64,000 bases of DNA from Streptomyces formicae (GCF_022647665.1 NZ_CP071872.1:6324001-6388000); one strand, 5' to 3'; positions 41,500 through 51,600 are shown, numbered from the stretch's first letter. The notes: a model not told the origin generated them from the sequence alone. Made by a program: numbers and translations.

Positions 41500-42744
41500 A
41501 TGCCCTGTCCAGCGCTGCCCGACGGGTTCGACGCCACCGACCCGGACCTCCTCCAGAGCCGCGTACCCCTCCCGGAGTTCGCCCAGCTGCGGCAGACCGC
41601 ACCGGTCTGGTGGTGCCCGCAGACCCGCGGCATCACCGGCTTCGACGACGAGGGCTACTGGGTCGTCACGCGGCACGCGGACGTCAAGTACGTCTCCACG
41701 CACCCGGAGCTCTACTCGTCCTTCGAGAACACGGCGGTCATCCGCTTCAACGAGCACATCAGCCGCGACCAGATCGAGGTCCAGCGCCTGATCATGCTCA
41801 ACATGGACCCGCCCGAGCACACCCGGGTCCGCGGCATCGTCCAGCGCGGCTTCACCCCGCGCGCGATACGCAGCCTGGAGACGGCGCTCCGCGACCGCGC
41901 CCGGCGGATCGTCGAGACGGCACGGAGCGGCGCGGCCGCGGACGGCAGCTTCGACTTCGTCACCAACGTCGCCGTCGAGCTGCCGCTCCAGGCGATCGCC
42001 GAACTCATCGGCATCCCCCAGGCCGACCGCGCCCGGATCTTCGACTGGTCGAACAAGATGGTCGCGTACGACGACCCCGAGTACGCCATCACCGAGGAGA
42101 TCGGCGCCGAGGCCGCCATGGAGCTCATCGGCTACTCCATGAACCTCGCCGCCGACCGCAAGCAGTGCCCTGCCAAGGACATCGTCTCGACGCTCGTCGC
42201 GGCGGAGGGCGAAGGCAACCTGTCCTCCGACGAGTTCGGGTTCTTCGTCCTGCTCCTCGCGGTCGCGGGCAACGAGACGACGCGCAACGCCATCAGCCAC
42301 GGCATGCACGCCTTCCTCACCCACCCCGACCAGTGGGAGCTCTACAAGCGCGAGCGCCCGGCGACCGCGGCCGAGGAGATCGTGCGCTGGGCGACCCCCG
42401 TCGTCTCCTTCCAGCGCACCGCGACCCAGGACACCGAGCTCGGCGGCCAGAAGATCAAGAAGGGCGACCGGATCGGGATGTTCTACTCCTCGGCCAACAA
42501 CGACCCCGACGTCTTCGACCGCCCCGAGGTCTTCGACATCACCCGCGACCCCAACCCCCACCTGGGCTTCGGCGGCGGAGGCCCTCACTTCTGCCTCGGC
42601 AAATCCCTCGCCATCCAGGAGATCGACCTCATCTTCAACGCCATCGCCGACGTGCTCCCCGACCTGCGCCTGACGGGTGACCCCCGCCGGCTGCGGGCGG
42701 CCTGGCTCAACGGCATCAAGGAACTCCAGGTCAGCGTGGGTTGA
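41500..42744 (+). CDS. cyp125: Cytochrome P450, CYP125 type (steroid C26/C27 hydroxylase)
   Basis: P450 of 414 aa. In mycobacteria CYP125 oxidises the terminal methyl of the cholesterol side chain, the first step of its removal. Visible: I-helix AGNETTRN (from residue 256), ExxR in EEIVRWATPV, heme-binding FGGGGPHFCLG (Cys365). N-terminal stretches (LPDGFDATDPDLLQSRVPLP, HPELYSSFEN, LIMLNMDPPEHTRVR) align closely with CYP125. ATG 41500 follows GGAG by 11 bp. Electrons may come from the ferredoxin at 14.9 kb. Confidence 0.93.
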   Translation: MPCPALPDGFDATDPDLLQSRVPLPEFAQLRQTAPVWWCPQTRGITGFDDEGYWVVTRHADVKYVSTHPELYSSFENTAVIRFNEHISRDQIEVQRLIMLNMDPPEHTRVRGIVQRGFTPRAIRSLETALRDRARRIVETARSGAAADGSFDFVTNVAVELPLQAIAELIGIPQADRARIFDWSNKMVAYDDPEYAITEEIGAEAAMELIGYSMNLAADRKQCPAKDIVSTLVAAEGEGNLSSDEFGFFVLLLAVAGNETTRNAISHGMHAFLTHPDQWELYKRERPATAAEEIVRWATPVVSFQRTATQDTELGGQKIKKGDRIGMFYSSANNDPDVFDRPEVFDITRDPNPHLGFGGGGPHFCLGKSLAIQEIDLIFNAIADVLPDLRLTGDPRRLRAAWLNGIKELQVSVG

Positions 42745-42849
42745 CCGGCCAGGTCAGCCGCCGCGGACCCGGCCGTGGGAGGCGGGGGCCATCCCCCTAC
42801 GCCCCGCCCCCGTCTCCCGCCGGGCCTCCCGTGCGAAGCACCCGAAACG

Positions 42850-42866
42850 GTATTCTGTTGTATTCT
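42850..42866. promoter_or_regulatory. Direct repeat before the antitoxin gene
   Basis: GTATTCT occurs at 42850-42856 and 42860-42866, one helical turn apart, 6 bp before the antitoxin ATG. It is AT-rich here and is likely both the -10 region and the operator for autorepression. Confidence 0.55.
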
Positions 42867-42872
42867 CGCCTC

Positions 42873-43136
42873 ATGGCCGACACCACCATAAAGATCACCG
42901 AAGAAGTACGCGACCGGATCCGCACACTCGCCGAGGAGCGGGGCCTCAGCACTCGCGCGTATATCGAGCGGACGATCGCAGCGACGCCAACGGCGGACGA
43001 GCGCGCCGAGCGCACCACCAAAGCGATCGCTTACGTCCGGGCCAACTTCGGCGTGGACCTCGGCGATGGCGATCTGCGCGAGGGCGAGGCGTGGCGTGAG
43101 GCCATCGCGACCAGGCAGGTGGGCAGCCGCAGGTGA
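42873..43136 (+). CDS. Ribbon-helix-helix antitoxin (VapB-like)
   Basis: Protein of 87 aa. Residues 4-40 (TTIKITEEVRDRIRTLAEER, GLSTRAYIERTI) form a ribbon-helix-helix DNA-binding fold. The C-terminal part (AIAYVRANFGVDLGDGDLRE, GEAWREAI) would wrap the toxin. The stop overlaps the toxin start (GTGA). The transcript is nearly leaderless. Confidence 0.85.
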   Translation: MADTTIKITEEVRDRIRTLAEERGLSTRAYIERTIAATPTADERAERTTKAIAYVRANFGVDLGDGDLREGEAWREAIATRQVGSRR

Positions 43137-43504
43137 TCATCCTTGACCACACCGCGGTACTCGCCCTGTGCCGCGGGCATCGGCTGCTGTCCGGCATCGC
43201 TGTCGTCGAAGTCGACGATCCGGTACGGCGTGCCCACATCCCCTCGCTCTGCCTGGTGGCCGCGGGCCTGGAGCTGCCGGGCGTGGCCGCCCACATGGGA
43301 GCGCTACCCGGCCTGGAATTCCTGCCGCTGGACTTCGCGGGTGCCGCGGCGGTGGAGGAACTGGCCTCTGCGGGCGTCGGATGGGCCTACGCGCACGCCG
43401 TCTATGCCACCGCCGCCGGCCCTGTCGAGGGCCAGGTGCTGACCGCGGCGCCGGAATCGTACGACGGCACCGGGGTCTGGGCCGTCGACATCGGCAAGCC
43501 CTGA
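43133..43504 (+). CDS. PIN-like toxin (VapC-like) with degenerate active site
   Basis: Protein of 123 aa. The layout follows PIN nucleases: MIILDHTAVLALCRG at the first strand, PSLCLVAAGLEL in the middle, and AYAHAVYATAAGPVEGQVLT near the end. Only the first Asp (Asp5) and a middle Glu are evident; the usual DALHA and TxDxxF acids read HAVYA and TAAPESY. It may be weakly active, inactive, or a different relative. It is coupled to the antitoxin by GTGA. GTG start. Confidence 0.65.
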   Translation: MIILDHTAVLALCRGHRLLSGIAVVEVDDPVRRAHIPSLCLVAAGLELPGVAAHMGALPGLEFLPLDFAGAAAVEELASAGVGWAYAHAVYATAAGPVEGQVLTAAPESYDGTGVWAVDIGKP

Positions 43505-43633
43505 CCCCTGCTGCGCGGCGGGCGATGCGAGCAAGGCCGAGTCGCCCGCCGAACCGGGCACTCCTATCATGGTTGACGCCCACACATAGGGGATGATTCA
43601 CCCGGTCACTGAACGAGTCAGAGGTGACTGCGG

Positions 43634-44830
43634 ATGATCCGGCTCAGCACCCTCAGAACGATCCTGGCCACCCTCGCCGCGCTCCTCCTGGTCGCCTCCG
43701 GCGCGGCCGGCGCCGCACCCGCGCAGACCGCCCGGCAGAAGTTCGATCCCGCCACCGTCGAGCGGCTCGACACGGCGATCACGGACACCGTGAAGCGCGC
43801 CGGGATCCCCGGCGTGATCGTCGGCCTGTGGATGCCCGGCCGCGGCACGTACGTGCGCACCTTCGGCGTCTCGGACGAGACGACCGGAACCCCGATGAAG
43901 ACCGGCCTCCACATGCGCATCGGCAGCGTGACCAAGACGTTCACCGTCACGGGCCTGCTGCAACTCGTGGACCGGGGCAAGGTCGGTCTCGACGACCCGA
44001 TCGCCGAGTACGTCGACGGTGTTCCCGAGGGCGACCGCATCACCCTGCGCCGGCTCGCCGGGATGCGCAGCGGCCTCTTCAACTACAGCGACGACCCGGG
44101 CTTCCAGACGTCCCTGGAATCCGACCCCCAGCGGACGTTCACCCCCCGCGAGCTGCTCGGCTACGCCTTCGCACACCCGCTGAACTTCCCGCCTGGCACC
44201 CGGTTCCAGTACAGCAACACGAACCTCATCCTGCTCGGTCTGGTGATCGAGAAGGTCACCGGGCAGCCCGTCGGCGCCTATCTGGAGCAGCACGTGTACG
44301 AGCCGCTCGGCCTCGCCCGCACGTCGTTCCCGACGAGCAACGCCATCCCGGACCCGCACGCCCAGGGCTACACCAACGCCACCCCGACGGGCGCGACGGC
44401 CGTCGCCACGCACTGGAACCCCTCCTGGGCCTGGTCCGCCGGCGCCATGATCTCCGACCTGGAGGACCTGCGCACCTGGGCCCCCGCACTGGCCTCGGGC
44501 AAGCCCCTGCTCACCCCCGAGACGCAGCGGCAGCGCCTGGCCTTCGCCCCGACCGGCTTCGCGGACATCGGCTACGGCCTGGGCATCTTCCGGGACCACG
44601 GCTGGGTCGGCCACAACGGCGAACTCCCCGGCTACGAAACGCTCGCCGTCCACCTGCCCTCCGAGGACGCCACGCTCGTCGTGCTCATCAACTCCGACGT
44701 CGACTACCGGGGCGATGCGTACAGCACGCTCATCGGCAAGGCCGTCACCGAGGTCGTGACCCCGGGCAACGTCTTCACCCTGCCGGCTGCGGCGCAGTCC
44801 CCGTCCGAGCCGCCCACGCCGTCCCGGTAG
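43634..44830 (+). CDS. Secreted serine hydrolase (class C beta-lactamase / D,D-peptidase fold)
   Basis: Exported 398-aa protein (signal ILATLAALLLVASGAAGAAP). Active-site motifs: SVTK (SxxK) in IGSVTKTFT, YSN in FQYSNTN, and HNG in VGHNGELPGY in place of KTG. It most resembles the D-alanyl-D-alanine carboxypeptidase/esterase group; substrate unproven. ATG 43634. Monocistronic, with a terminator at 44964. Confidence 0.88.
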   Translation: MIRLSTLRTILATLAALLLVASGAAGAAPAQTARQKFDPATVERLDTAITDTVKRAGIPGVIVGLWMPGRGTYVRTFGVSDETTGTPMKTGLHMRIGSVTKTFTVTGLLQLVDRGKVGLDDPIAEYVDGVPEGDRITLRRLAGMRSGLFNYSDDPGFQTSLESDPQRTFTPRELLGYAFAHPLNFPPGTRFQYSNTNLILLGLVIEKVTGQPVGAYLEQHVYEPLGLARTSFPTSNAIPDPHAQGYTNATPTGATAVATHWNPSWAWSAGAMISDLEDLRTWAPALASGKPLLTPETQRQRLAFAPTGFADIGYGLGIFRDHGWVGHNGELPGYETLAVHLPSEDATLVVLINSDVDYRGDAYSTLIGKAVTEVVTPGNVFTLPAAAQSPSEPPTPSR

Positions 44831-44963
44831 CACGGACATCGCCCGGTCGGCCTGGCGATCGTCACCCCGGCCACGCCCTCTGCGGCGGCCGGCAGTGCCG
44901 GGGCCCGGCGACGCCCCGGGGCCCCGGGTGAGCAGCTCCGCTTCCGCTGATGGAGTCGTACGA

Positions 44964-45000
44964 AAGCCCCCGAAGACCCTTCCCGGGTCTTCGGGGGCTT
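44964..45000. terminator. Terminator between convergent genes
   Basis: AAGCCCCCGAAGACCC and GGGTCTTCGGGGGCTT form a perfect 16-bp stem with a 5-base loop. Confidence 0.88.
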
Positions 45001-45032
45001 CCTCGTGGCCTCGTGGCCTCGTGGCCTCGTGT
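45001..45032. repeat. Four 8-bp tandem repeats (CCTCGTGG)
   Basis: Three exact CCTCGTGG copies and a fourth ending T, directly after the terminator and just before the stop of the pseudoprotease gene. Confidence 0.8.
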
Positions 45033-45052
45033 CGACTACGCGCCGGACGTGC

Positions 45053-47263
45053 CTACTTGGCCACGTACCCGAAGCGTCCACCGACTGGCGGGAGACCGCC
45101 CGAGCCGGGCTGGTACGTGGTCACGGCCGCCTTCGTGCCGCCGCTCACGTTCGACCAGGGAAGGACGTGGACGGCGCCGAGGGACGGGCCGTACGGCATG
45201 CCGATGTACAGGTTCGTGCCGGTGAAGGTGATGCTCCTGCCGACGTGCTGGTTGGTGCCGGGGGTGCCGGGCAGGCCGGCGGGGTTGCCCGCCTCGATCC
45301 AGACGTCGGAGTCGCCGGCCGTGCCGAGGAGCGGGAACGTCTGGACCGCGCCCGCGCCCGCCGTCGTTCCGACCACCTCGCCGGGGATGCCGACCGCGAC
45401 GCGCAGCGTCGAGACGGTGCTGGTCGCGCGCGGTGCGGTGTTGACGACGGTGACCTTCTCGCCGAAGCGGTCGCCGGTCTCGGCGGTGCCGGACAGGGTG
45501 TCGTCGCCGGTGCCCTGCCAGAGGGCGTCGACCTCGCTGAAGGCGCCCGCGGCAGTCACGCGGAAGGTGACGACGCGGCCCGCGTCGGCCTTGTCGACCT
45601 CGTTCACGGCCAGGGCCTCACCGGGCGAGCCGACCGCGAGGAACGAGTCGGTGGCAGCCGAGGCACCCGAGGGGCAGTACTCGACCAGGGCCAGCGAGGC
45701 ACCGAACTCGTCGCCCGCCTCGGAGGCGCCGGAGACGGTGTCGAGGTCCTGTTCGAGGTCGAACAGCGGCTTGAGGTGGCCGTCGGCGTGCAGGGCGTGG
45801 GAGAAGACCGCCACGCCGCCGGCGTTCGCCAGGGTTCCGATGGCCTCGTTGGGCGCTCCGATGGCGATGTGGTGCGCGTCGGCCGCGACGCTGGTGCCGA
45901 AGCGGTCGTTCGCCTCCGCGATGCCGGGGACGTCCGCCTTGTCCTGGTGGACCGCGGCGTTGACGGTGCCGCGCACGTAGAACGCGCTGCCCGCCTTGGC
46001 GACGGTGCCGAGGGCCTCACCAGGGACGCCGATCACCAGGTACGGCTCGCCCGCGGCGGTCTGCCCGGCGGCGAGAGCGTGGCCCATGCGGTCGCCCGTC
46101 TCGGCGGCCGAGGCCGCGATGGCGCCGGCGCCGGTGCCCTGCTCGAAGTGGGCGCCCTTCGCGGCGCCGGTGCCGAGGCCGCCCGCCGCGCCGTACAGCA
46201 CGTCGACCATGCCCGCGTCGGTGGCGGTGCCGAGGTCCTCGGAGGGTGTGCCGACGACCAGGTCGGTGTAGCCGTCCTCGTTGTGGTCGACGGTGGCGAG
46301 GGCCTCGCCGAACCAGTCGCCCGCCTCGGCGCCACCCGGCACCCAGTCGAGGTCCTGGTTGATCTCGGCGACACCCTTGCCGCCGCCGTACACGATCCGG
46401 ACCACACCGGCCTCGGCGTCGGCGCCGACGGTGGCCTTGGGGTCGGACATCGCGATGTCCTCGATACCGTCACCGTTGAAGTCGGTGATGCGCGTGGCGC
46501 CGGTCTTGGAGTTCACCCAGGACGCCAGGTCGTCGACGCGGGCGGCGATGCCGCCGGTACGGGTCTCGGCGGCGTCGGTGCCGAAGCAACCGCCCTGCCA
46601 GGACTGGCTGGTGAGCGCGGCGAGGGTGGCCGTGCCGCCCGTCACCCGGACCACCGGGCCGCCGGAGTCGCCCATGCACGCGGCCGCGCCGTCCTTGCCG
46701 GTGACGCCGGCCGTGGTGGCGGCCGCCGCGTCCACCGTGTAGGTGCCGGTGTGCAGCTTCAGCGGCGCCCACTCGCCCTTGGTGCGGCCGTAGCCGGCGA
46801 ACGTCAGCTCCTCGCCCGCTGAGGGAGCGGCGCCGGCCAGGGCGACCGGGACGACGTTGGTGACCGGTCGGTTGAGGCGGGCGAGGACCACGTCGCGGTC
46901 GGTACGCGGGACCAGCTCCACGACGCGGCGCTCGGCGCCCTGGGTGCCGGTCAGGTCGGTGCGGCCGATGACGGCGGTGGTCTTCTGCTGCGGGGCGCCG
47001 GCGGGCACGGTCAGGCTCGCGGCCGGGTTGTCGGCGAAGCAGCTGGCGGCGGTGAGCAGCCACTGGGCGTCGACCAGCACGGCGGAGCAGGCGCGGCGGG
47101 TGTCGTCGTTGTCGCCGATCTCGATGCGTGCGGTGAAGGCGTAGGCGTTGTCCGCGGCGGGGGTGCCGGTGACTGCCTGGGCGGGGGTGGCGCTGAGGGC
47201 GAGTGGGCCTGCTATGAGGGCGGTGGCCAGTGCGGTGAGGCGCAGGGTGTTGGTGTGCGGCAA
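45053..47263 (-). CDS. Secreted trypsin-fold pseudoprotease with FG-GAP repeats
   Basis: Exported 736-aa protein: signal peptide (1-30), S1 chymotrypsin domain (about 31-255), then five to six FG-GAP/integrin-alpha-type repeats (RITDFNGDGIEDIAMSDP; VDHNEDGYTDLVVGTPSEDL; YLVIGVPGEALG; HHIAIGAPNEAIG) likely forming a beta-propeller. The catalytic His is Ser74 (LLTAASCF instead of TAAHC); Asp124 and Ser200 (GDSGGP) remain. It is therefore probably inactive as a normal protease. TTG 47263 is chosen for the signal peptide and AAGGAC upstream. The first 218 coding bases are in the 848-bp inverted repeat. Confidence 0.88.
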   Translation of the reverse strand: MPHTNTLRLTALATALIAGPLALSATPAQAVTGTPAADNAYAFTARIEIGDNDDTRRACSAVLVDAQWLLTAASCFADNPAASLTVPAGAPQQKTTAVIGRTDLTGTQGAERRVVELVPRTDRDVVLARLNRPVTNVVPVALAGAAPSAGEELTFAGYGRTKGEWAPLKLHTGTYTVDAAAATTAGVTGKDGAAACMGDSGGPVVRVTGGTATLAALTSQSWQGGCFGTDAAETRTGGIAARVDDLASWVNSKTGATRITDFNGDGIEDIAMSDPKATVGADAEAGVVRIVYGGGKGVAEINQDLDWVPGGAEAGDWFGEALATVDHNEDGYTDLVVGTPSEDLGTATDAGMVDVLYGAAGGLGTGAAKGAHFEQGTGAGAIAASAAETGDRMGHALAAGQTAAGEPYLVIGVPGEALGTVAKAGSAFYVRGTVNAAVHQDKADVPGIAEANDRFGTSVAADAHHIAIGAPNEAIGTLANAGGVAVFSHALHADGHLKPLFDLEQDLDTVSGASEAGDEFGASLALVEYCPSGASAATDSFLAVGSPGEALAVNEVDKADAGRVVTFRVTAAGAFSEVDALWQGTGDDTLSGTAETGDRFGEKVTVVNTAPRATSTVSTLRVAVGIPGEVVGTTAGAGAVQTFPLLGTAGDSDVWIEAGNPAGLPGTPGTNQHVGRSITFTGTNLYIGMPYGPSLGAVHVLPWSNVSGGTKAAVTTYQPGSGGLPPVGGRFGYVAK

Positions 47264-47893
47264 GTCCTTGGTTTCCCTTGGGTGCGAGCGTGCCGCCGTC
47301 CGGTCCCGGCCGGGCGGTGGCGTGACGGGTGTTGGGGCTTGATCAGGTGTTACTTGGTGGACCTGATCTCTACGAGCATGTGCTCGCGGCCTTCGGGGTC
47401 CGCGCTTTCGCCCACCGAGGTCCAGGCGTTCTTGGCGATGTCGAAGGTCTTCTCCTCGGTGCCGACGGTCATGTCGACCTGGGTGGTGTAGTCGTTGCCC
47501 TTGATGAGGTGGACCGAGGGGATTTCCATGGTGAGCCAGCCGGAGTTGCCGGTGACGTTGAAGCAGATCTTTTCCTTGTCGCGGGCCCAGACCTCGAGGA
47601 GGCCGGTGCCGCTGGCGCAGTCGACGAGGACGATGTGGCCGTCGCCGCGCTTGAGGACGATGTTCTTCTCCGCGAGGATCTTGTCGGCCTGCGGGTAGTT
47701 GAAGTCCTCGACCGCGAAGCCGGGCGCCTCGTCCGCGACCGGGGCGACCGCCCCGGACGTCGCTCCGGCCCCGGCCAGGGCGACCCACGCCAGGGCACCG
47801 GCTGCCACCGCGGCACCCAGCGTGCGCGCCATGAACCTCTTCCGCTGCGGCCTCGCAGCATCTGCGGTACGTGCCTTCATCACAGTCCTCAAG
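47046..47893 (-). repeat. 848-bp inverted repeat, left copy
   Basis: Near-identical to 57228-58075 in the opposite direction. I compared the ends and several internal stretches and saw one mismatch (between the two genes). It covers 13 bp upstream of the small secreted gene, that whole gene, the spacer, and the pseudoprotease start up to codon 73. Identity stops abruptly at CTGCTCACCGCCGC. Confidence 0.92.
47350..47880 (-). CDS. Small secreted protein, copy 1
   Basis: Protein of 176 aa, identical to the protein at 57241-57771. Long basic N-region (KARTADAARPQRKRF) then a signal core (LGAAVAAGALAWVALAGAGA). The mature domain (FAVEDFNYPQADKILAEKNI, VLKRGDGHIVLVDCASGTGL, KEKICFNVTGNSGWLTMEIP) is beta-rich with two cysteines. 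I do not recognise a family. It lies 86 bp before the pseudoprotease gene on the same strand, probably as an operon. Confidence 0.82.
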   Translation of the reverse strand: MKARTADAARPQRKRFMARTLGAAVAAGALAWVALAGAGATSGAVAPVADEAPGFAVEDFNYPQADKILAEKNIVLKRGDGHIVLVDCASGTGLLEVWARDKEKICFNVTGNSGWLTMEIPSVHLIKGNDYTTQVDMTVGTEEKTFDIAKNAWTSVGESADPEGREHMLVEIRSTK

Positions 47894-48004
47894 ACAGTCC
47901 TCAACTCGTCGGATCCGGTGAACCGGCCGGGAGGGACCACAACCCGAAAGGTCCTCGCCCCTGCTCCGGGGTTTCACCACGGCTCCGCCATGGAATCCCG
48001 CGAT

Positions 48005-48093
48005 TTGATCTTTGTCCACTTCGCGAAATCCCCCAGAACGGGCGGACGTTAAGGCTCCGTTGTGATGCTGGACACCTCACGGAAAGGTTGTAC
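48005..48093 (-). promoter_or_regulatory. Shared 89-bp upstream element, copy A
   Basis: Read on the minus strand it starts GTACAACCTTTCCG and ends CGCGAAGTGGACAAAGATCAA-like. It matches copy B (52244-52332) at 78 of 89 positions and copy C (56944-57031) more loosely. It lies 125 bp upstream of the small secreted gene copy 1. Confidence 0.8.
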
Positions 48094-48129
48094 GCCCCGA
48101 TGTGAAGGAACCGTAAAGGCCGCAGTGCA

Positions 48130-48516
48130 TCACTGCGTCAGCACGAATGCGGCGAACGCCATGGCGACCACGACGAAGACCAGGAACGCGATGTGCGAGC
48201 GCGGGTAGTCGTACCTTTCGCGCTTCACGCCCCTGCTGATCTCCTCGGCATACGTCGTCATCAGCTTGCGCGTCGGGAACAGCCCGATCGTCAGCCCGAT
48301 GAGAGTGAAGGAGTACAGGACGAGCATCTGACCCAGCTCGTGCCCTGCTGTCAGCTGTCCGTAAGCCACCATGCCGGCGCCGCAGACGACGAGAATGGCA
48401 GGGAGCCAGATCCGGAACTTAGGGTCAGGGATCCACTTCCCCAGGGCAGAGCACGCGAGAACGGTGGCTGCTGCGGCCATCAGCCACAACCATACGGCGG
48501 GAACCGATGCAAGCAC
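48130..48516 (-). CDS. Four-helix membrane protein, candidate immunity protein
   Basis: Protein of 128 aa with four helices (about 5-22, 36-54, 63-82, 108-126), for example FVVVAMAFAAFVLT at the end, and a basic cytosolic loop (RGVKRERYDYPRSH). GTG 48516 follows GGAAGGA. No family is recognised. It is directly downstream of the ALF-repeat gene at 48637, separated by 120 bp that include a mini inverted-repeat element. Position and topology suit an immunity protein against the hydrophobic C-terminus of that protein; this is inference. Confidence 0.7.
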   Translation of the reverse strand: MLASVPAVWLWLMAAAATVLACSALGKWIPDPKFRIWLPAILVVCGAGMVAYGQLTAGHELGQMLVLYSFTLIGLTIGLFPTRKLMTTYAEEISRGVKRERYDYPRSHIAFLVFVVVAMAFAAFVLTQ

Positions 48517-48594
48517 GGATACAGCGTCCTTCCGGGACGATGGAATGCAGGGGGCCAAGACGCGTCTCGGCCCCCTGCCCGACAAACCGGGACC

Positions 48595-48640
48595 CTAGGG
48601 GGTGTCCGGTGGATCTTGCTGGGCTCGCAACGCCCCCTAG
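48595..48640. mobile_element. 46-bp relative of the MITE-like element
   Basis: It starts CTAGGGGGTGTCCGGTGGAT and ends ACGCCCCCTAG, the same ends as the 255-bp element at 6676-6930 but without its interior. Its right CTAG contains the TAG stop of the ALF gene, as the larger element contains the amidase stop. Confidence 0.65.
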
Positions 48641-51600
48641 CCGAACAGCGACGACAGCGTGCTGGTGATCGGGGACACGAGATCATGGCCGAACTGGGTG
48701 ACCTTTGTGGCCACCTTGCTCCCTCCCAGCGCCCCGATCCACTTCGACTGCCCGAACGTGAGAATTCCCAGGGCGGTACCCGCGGCGGACGCGGCGAACT
48801 CGTCGCTGCCGAACCCGTACTCGATGCCCGTGAAGAGGGTGCTGATCCCCGAAGTCACGATGGACGTGTAGCCCAGGACCACAGCGACGGTTCCCGCGAT
48901 GGGTGCCGCCGGCGGGAAGAGGCAGATGAGGCCGGAGACGGCAGAGGCGAACCCGGTTCCGATGCTGATCCAGTTGAACGCGTTGGCCCACCAGCCCGCG
49001 TCCTCGTACCAGGGCTCGTCACCGGGCTCACTGCCCTTCGGGTTGACCTGGTCGTGCGTGGGGCTGTCAGCCGGATTGTTCCCGCTCTCCCGGTTCCGCC
49101 TCGCCTCCTCTGCTGCCTTCCGCGCGGCCTCCACCGCCTCGGCCTGCCGCTTCTCGGTGGCGATGCGGCGGGCGTCGCTGGCCGCCGCCGCCGCGGTCCT
49201 CGCGTCCTGGCCCGCCGCGATTGCGGACTGACGCGCGCTGGCCGCCGAGGCCTGGGCGCTGTAGGAGGAGTTCAGGGCGCTGCGGGCCGCGTCGATCGCC
49301 CTGTTCGCCGAGTAGTTCGCCGAGCGGGCCGCGGTGCGCGCGGTCGCCGCGGCGGCCTTGGCCTGGTTCGCCGAGGTCTGAGCGGCGGCCGCGGACTCGT
49401 CCGCGTCATCGGCGTTCTGCTTCGCCTGCGTGGCGTAGTCGGCGGCCGTGTCCGCCGCGGCCAGTGCCTTGTTCGCCCACTCCTGTGCTTCGGCCGCCGC
49501 CTGGCGGGCCTCCGCCGCCGCCTTCGACGCCAGCGCCGCGTCCTGTTGCGCCTTGTAGGCGATCTTCGCCGCCGCCGCGATCGCCCCGCGGATCGCCGCG
49601 ATGTGGGTGGCGGAGTCGTGGTCGAGCTGTGCCGCCCTGTAGCGCACGACCTCGACGAAGTTCCTGCGCATCCACGTCGGGCCCTCCAGGGCCACCTCGG
49701 CGTGCGCCTTGGTGTAGGCGCCGCCGTTGTTCAAGAGCGTCGCGGTGGCGACAGCGTCGTCCTCCCGTACCGCGTCGGCATAGGCACGGTCGAAGAAGTC
49801 CTGCAGCGCCTGCGCGGTGTTCGCGTTGAGCGCGGCATTTGCGGCTGCCCTGACGGCGGTGCCCGGGTTGCCGCCGAGGATGCGGGCGATCTGGACGCGG
49901 TTGTCCTCCGCGGCGGCTTCGATCACCCCCGCGGTGAGGAAGCTCCGCGTCGCCCCGGGTGCGTCGCTCGTGAGTGCCGTGTGCGCCGCGTCGCCGATGT
50001 CGGGGGATGCCACCTGGGCGACGTAGAGGGCGGTTTCGCGGTCGTCCTGCCCTTGCGCGATACTCCGGTCGGCGTCGATCCAGGCGTGCACGTCGGCGTC
50101 CGTGCCGGAAAGGGCGAACTGGGCGGCCTGCCGGGTCCAGGCCCCCTTCGCACTCATGAGAGCGACGGCGGCCTTGCGGCCCAGTGTGGCCGCCAGTGCC
50201 AGGTCGTTGCCCGAGAGTGCCTGCTCGGCGTTGGCGATGAGGTCCTTGGTGGTCTGGTCGGTCTGCTCGGCCTGCGCGCGCTTGTTCTCGTACGTCGCCC
50301 GCTCGTCCGTCTCGATCTGGGCGAGCAGCTTGGCCTCGTCCATGCCCTGCTGCTTGTCGCTTTCCAGGCGGGCCAACTCGGCGTTCCGGGCGGCCTGTTC
50401 CACCGCCTGGGCGTCCTCGACGGCCTTGGTGGCCGTGTTGGCGGCCTTCACGGCCTCGGCCGCGTGGGCGGTGGACCTGTTCGCGTAGTCGATCGCCTGA
50501 CCCGCGTACTTCACGGCCTCGTCGGCCGCGTCCGCCGCCTTCTCGGCATGGTTCGCCGCGGAGTTGGCGGCGTCGCGCGCGGTGCGCGCTGCCGTCGCGG
50601 CCGCGTTGGCGAGGGCCTGAGCCGTCGAGGCGGCGTTGGTGGCCCGGTTCGCGGCGGTGGTCGCGATCGCCGCCTGACGCTTCGCCTCCGCGGCCTCCTG
50701 CTGAGCGATGCCGGCGGCGGTCGCGGCCTGGGCGGAGGCGCTGGCGGCAGCGGCGGCGTTGCGGGCTGCCGAAGCGGCCGAGGAGCCGGCACTGGCGGCC
50801 TGCGCGGAGGCGCTCGCGGCCTGGTCGGCCGCCGCGGCCGCCGATCGCGCCTTGGCGGCGGCGTTGCGGGCCGCGACCGCGGCGTTCTTCGCCACGTTGG
50901 CCTGGTTGGCATCCTTGGAGGCGGCGATCGCGGCGTTGTAGGCGCGGGAAGCGGCGTATCCGGCGGTCGCGGCGGCCTGGGAGGCAGCGGTGGCGGCCCA
51001 GGAGGCGCGACGGGATGCCGCCACGGCGGCGTGCGAGGCGTTGATGGCGTTCCGGGCGGCGTCCGCCGCACCCTTGGCGGCGCCGGCCGCCTTGCGGGCC
51101 GCTTCCCCGGACTTCTTCACGTCCTCCTTGGCAGCCTGTGCCTCCGCCGCCGCCTTCTCGGCCGCTTCCTTGGCCTTCTCAGCCGCGGTCTTCGCGCGCT
51201 CGGACGCCTCGACGGCCATGTCGGTCTCGGCCTGCGCCCGCTTCCCCTCGCGCTCGACCACCGCGACGAGCTCTTCGATCGTCGCCGACTCCTGGTCACG
51301 GGCGCGGGCTATGTGCTGGCCGGTGTCGAGGAACCACTGGACGTCCGACGCGGTGCCGCTGAGGGCGCGATCCGCATACTTCTGCACCTCGGGTCCCGCG
51401 CTGACCAGCATGGCCCCGATCTGCACCCGCATGTCCTCCAGGCGGGCGGTGTACTGGCCGTCGAGCAGGAAGTCCTCGAGGGCCTGCTGCGTACCGGCGT
51501 CCAGGGCGGTGGAGGCTTCCCGTCTGACCGCCGTGCCGCCGTTGCTCGAGACGGTGGCCGTGGCGACGCGCAGGTCCTCCGAGAGTGCCGGCTTGAAACC

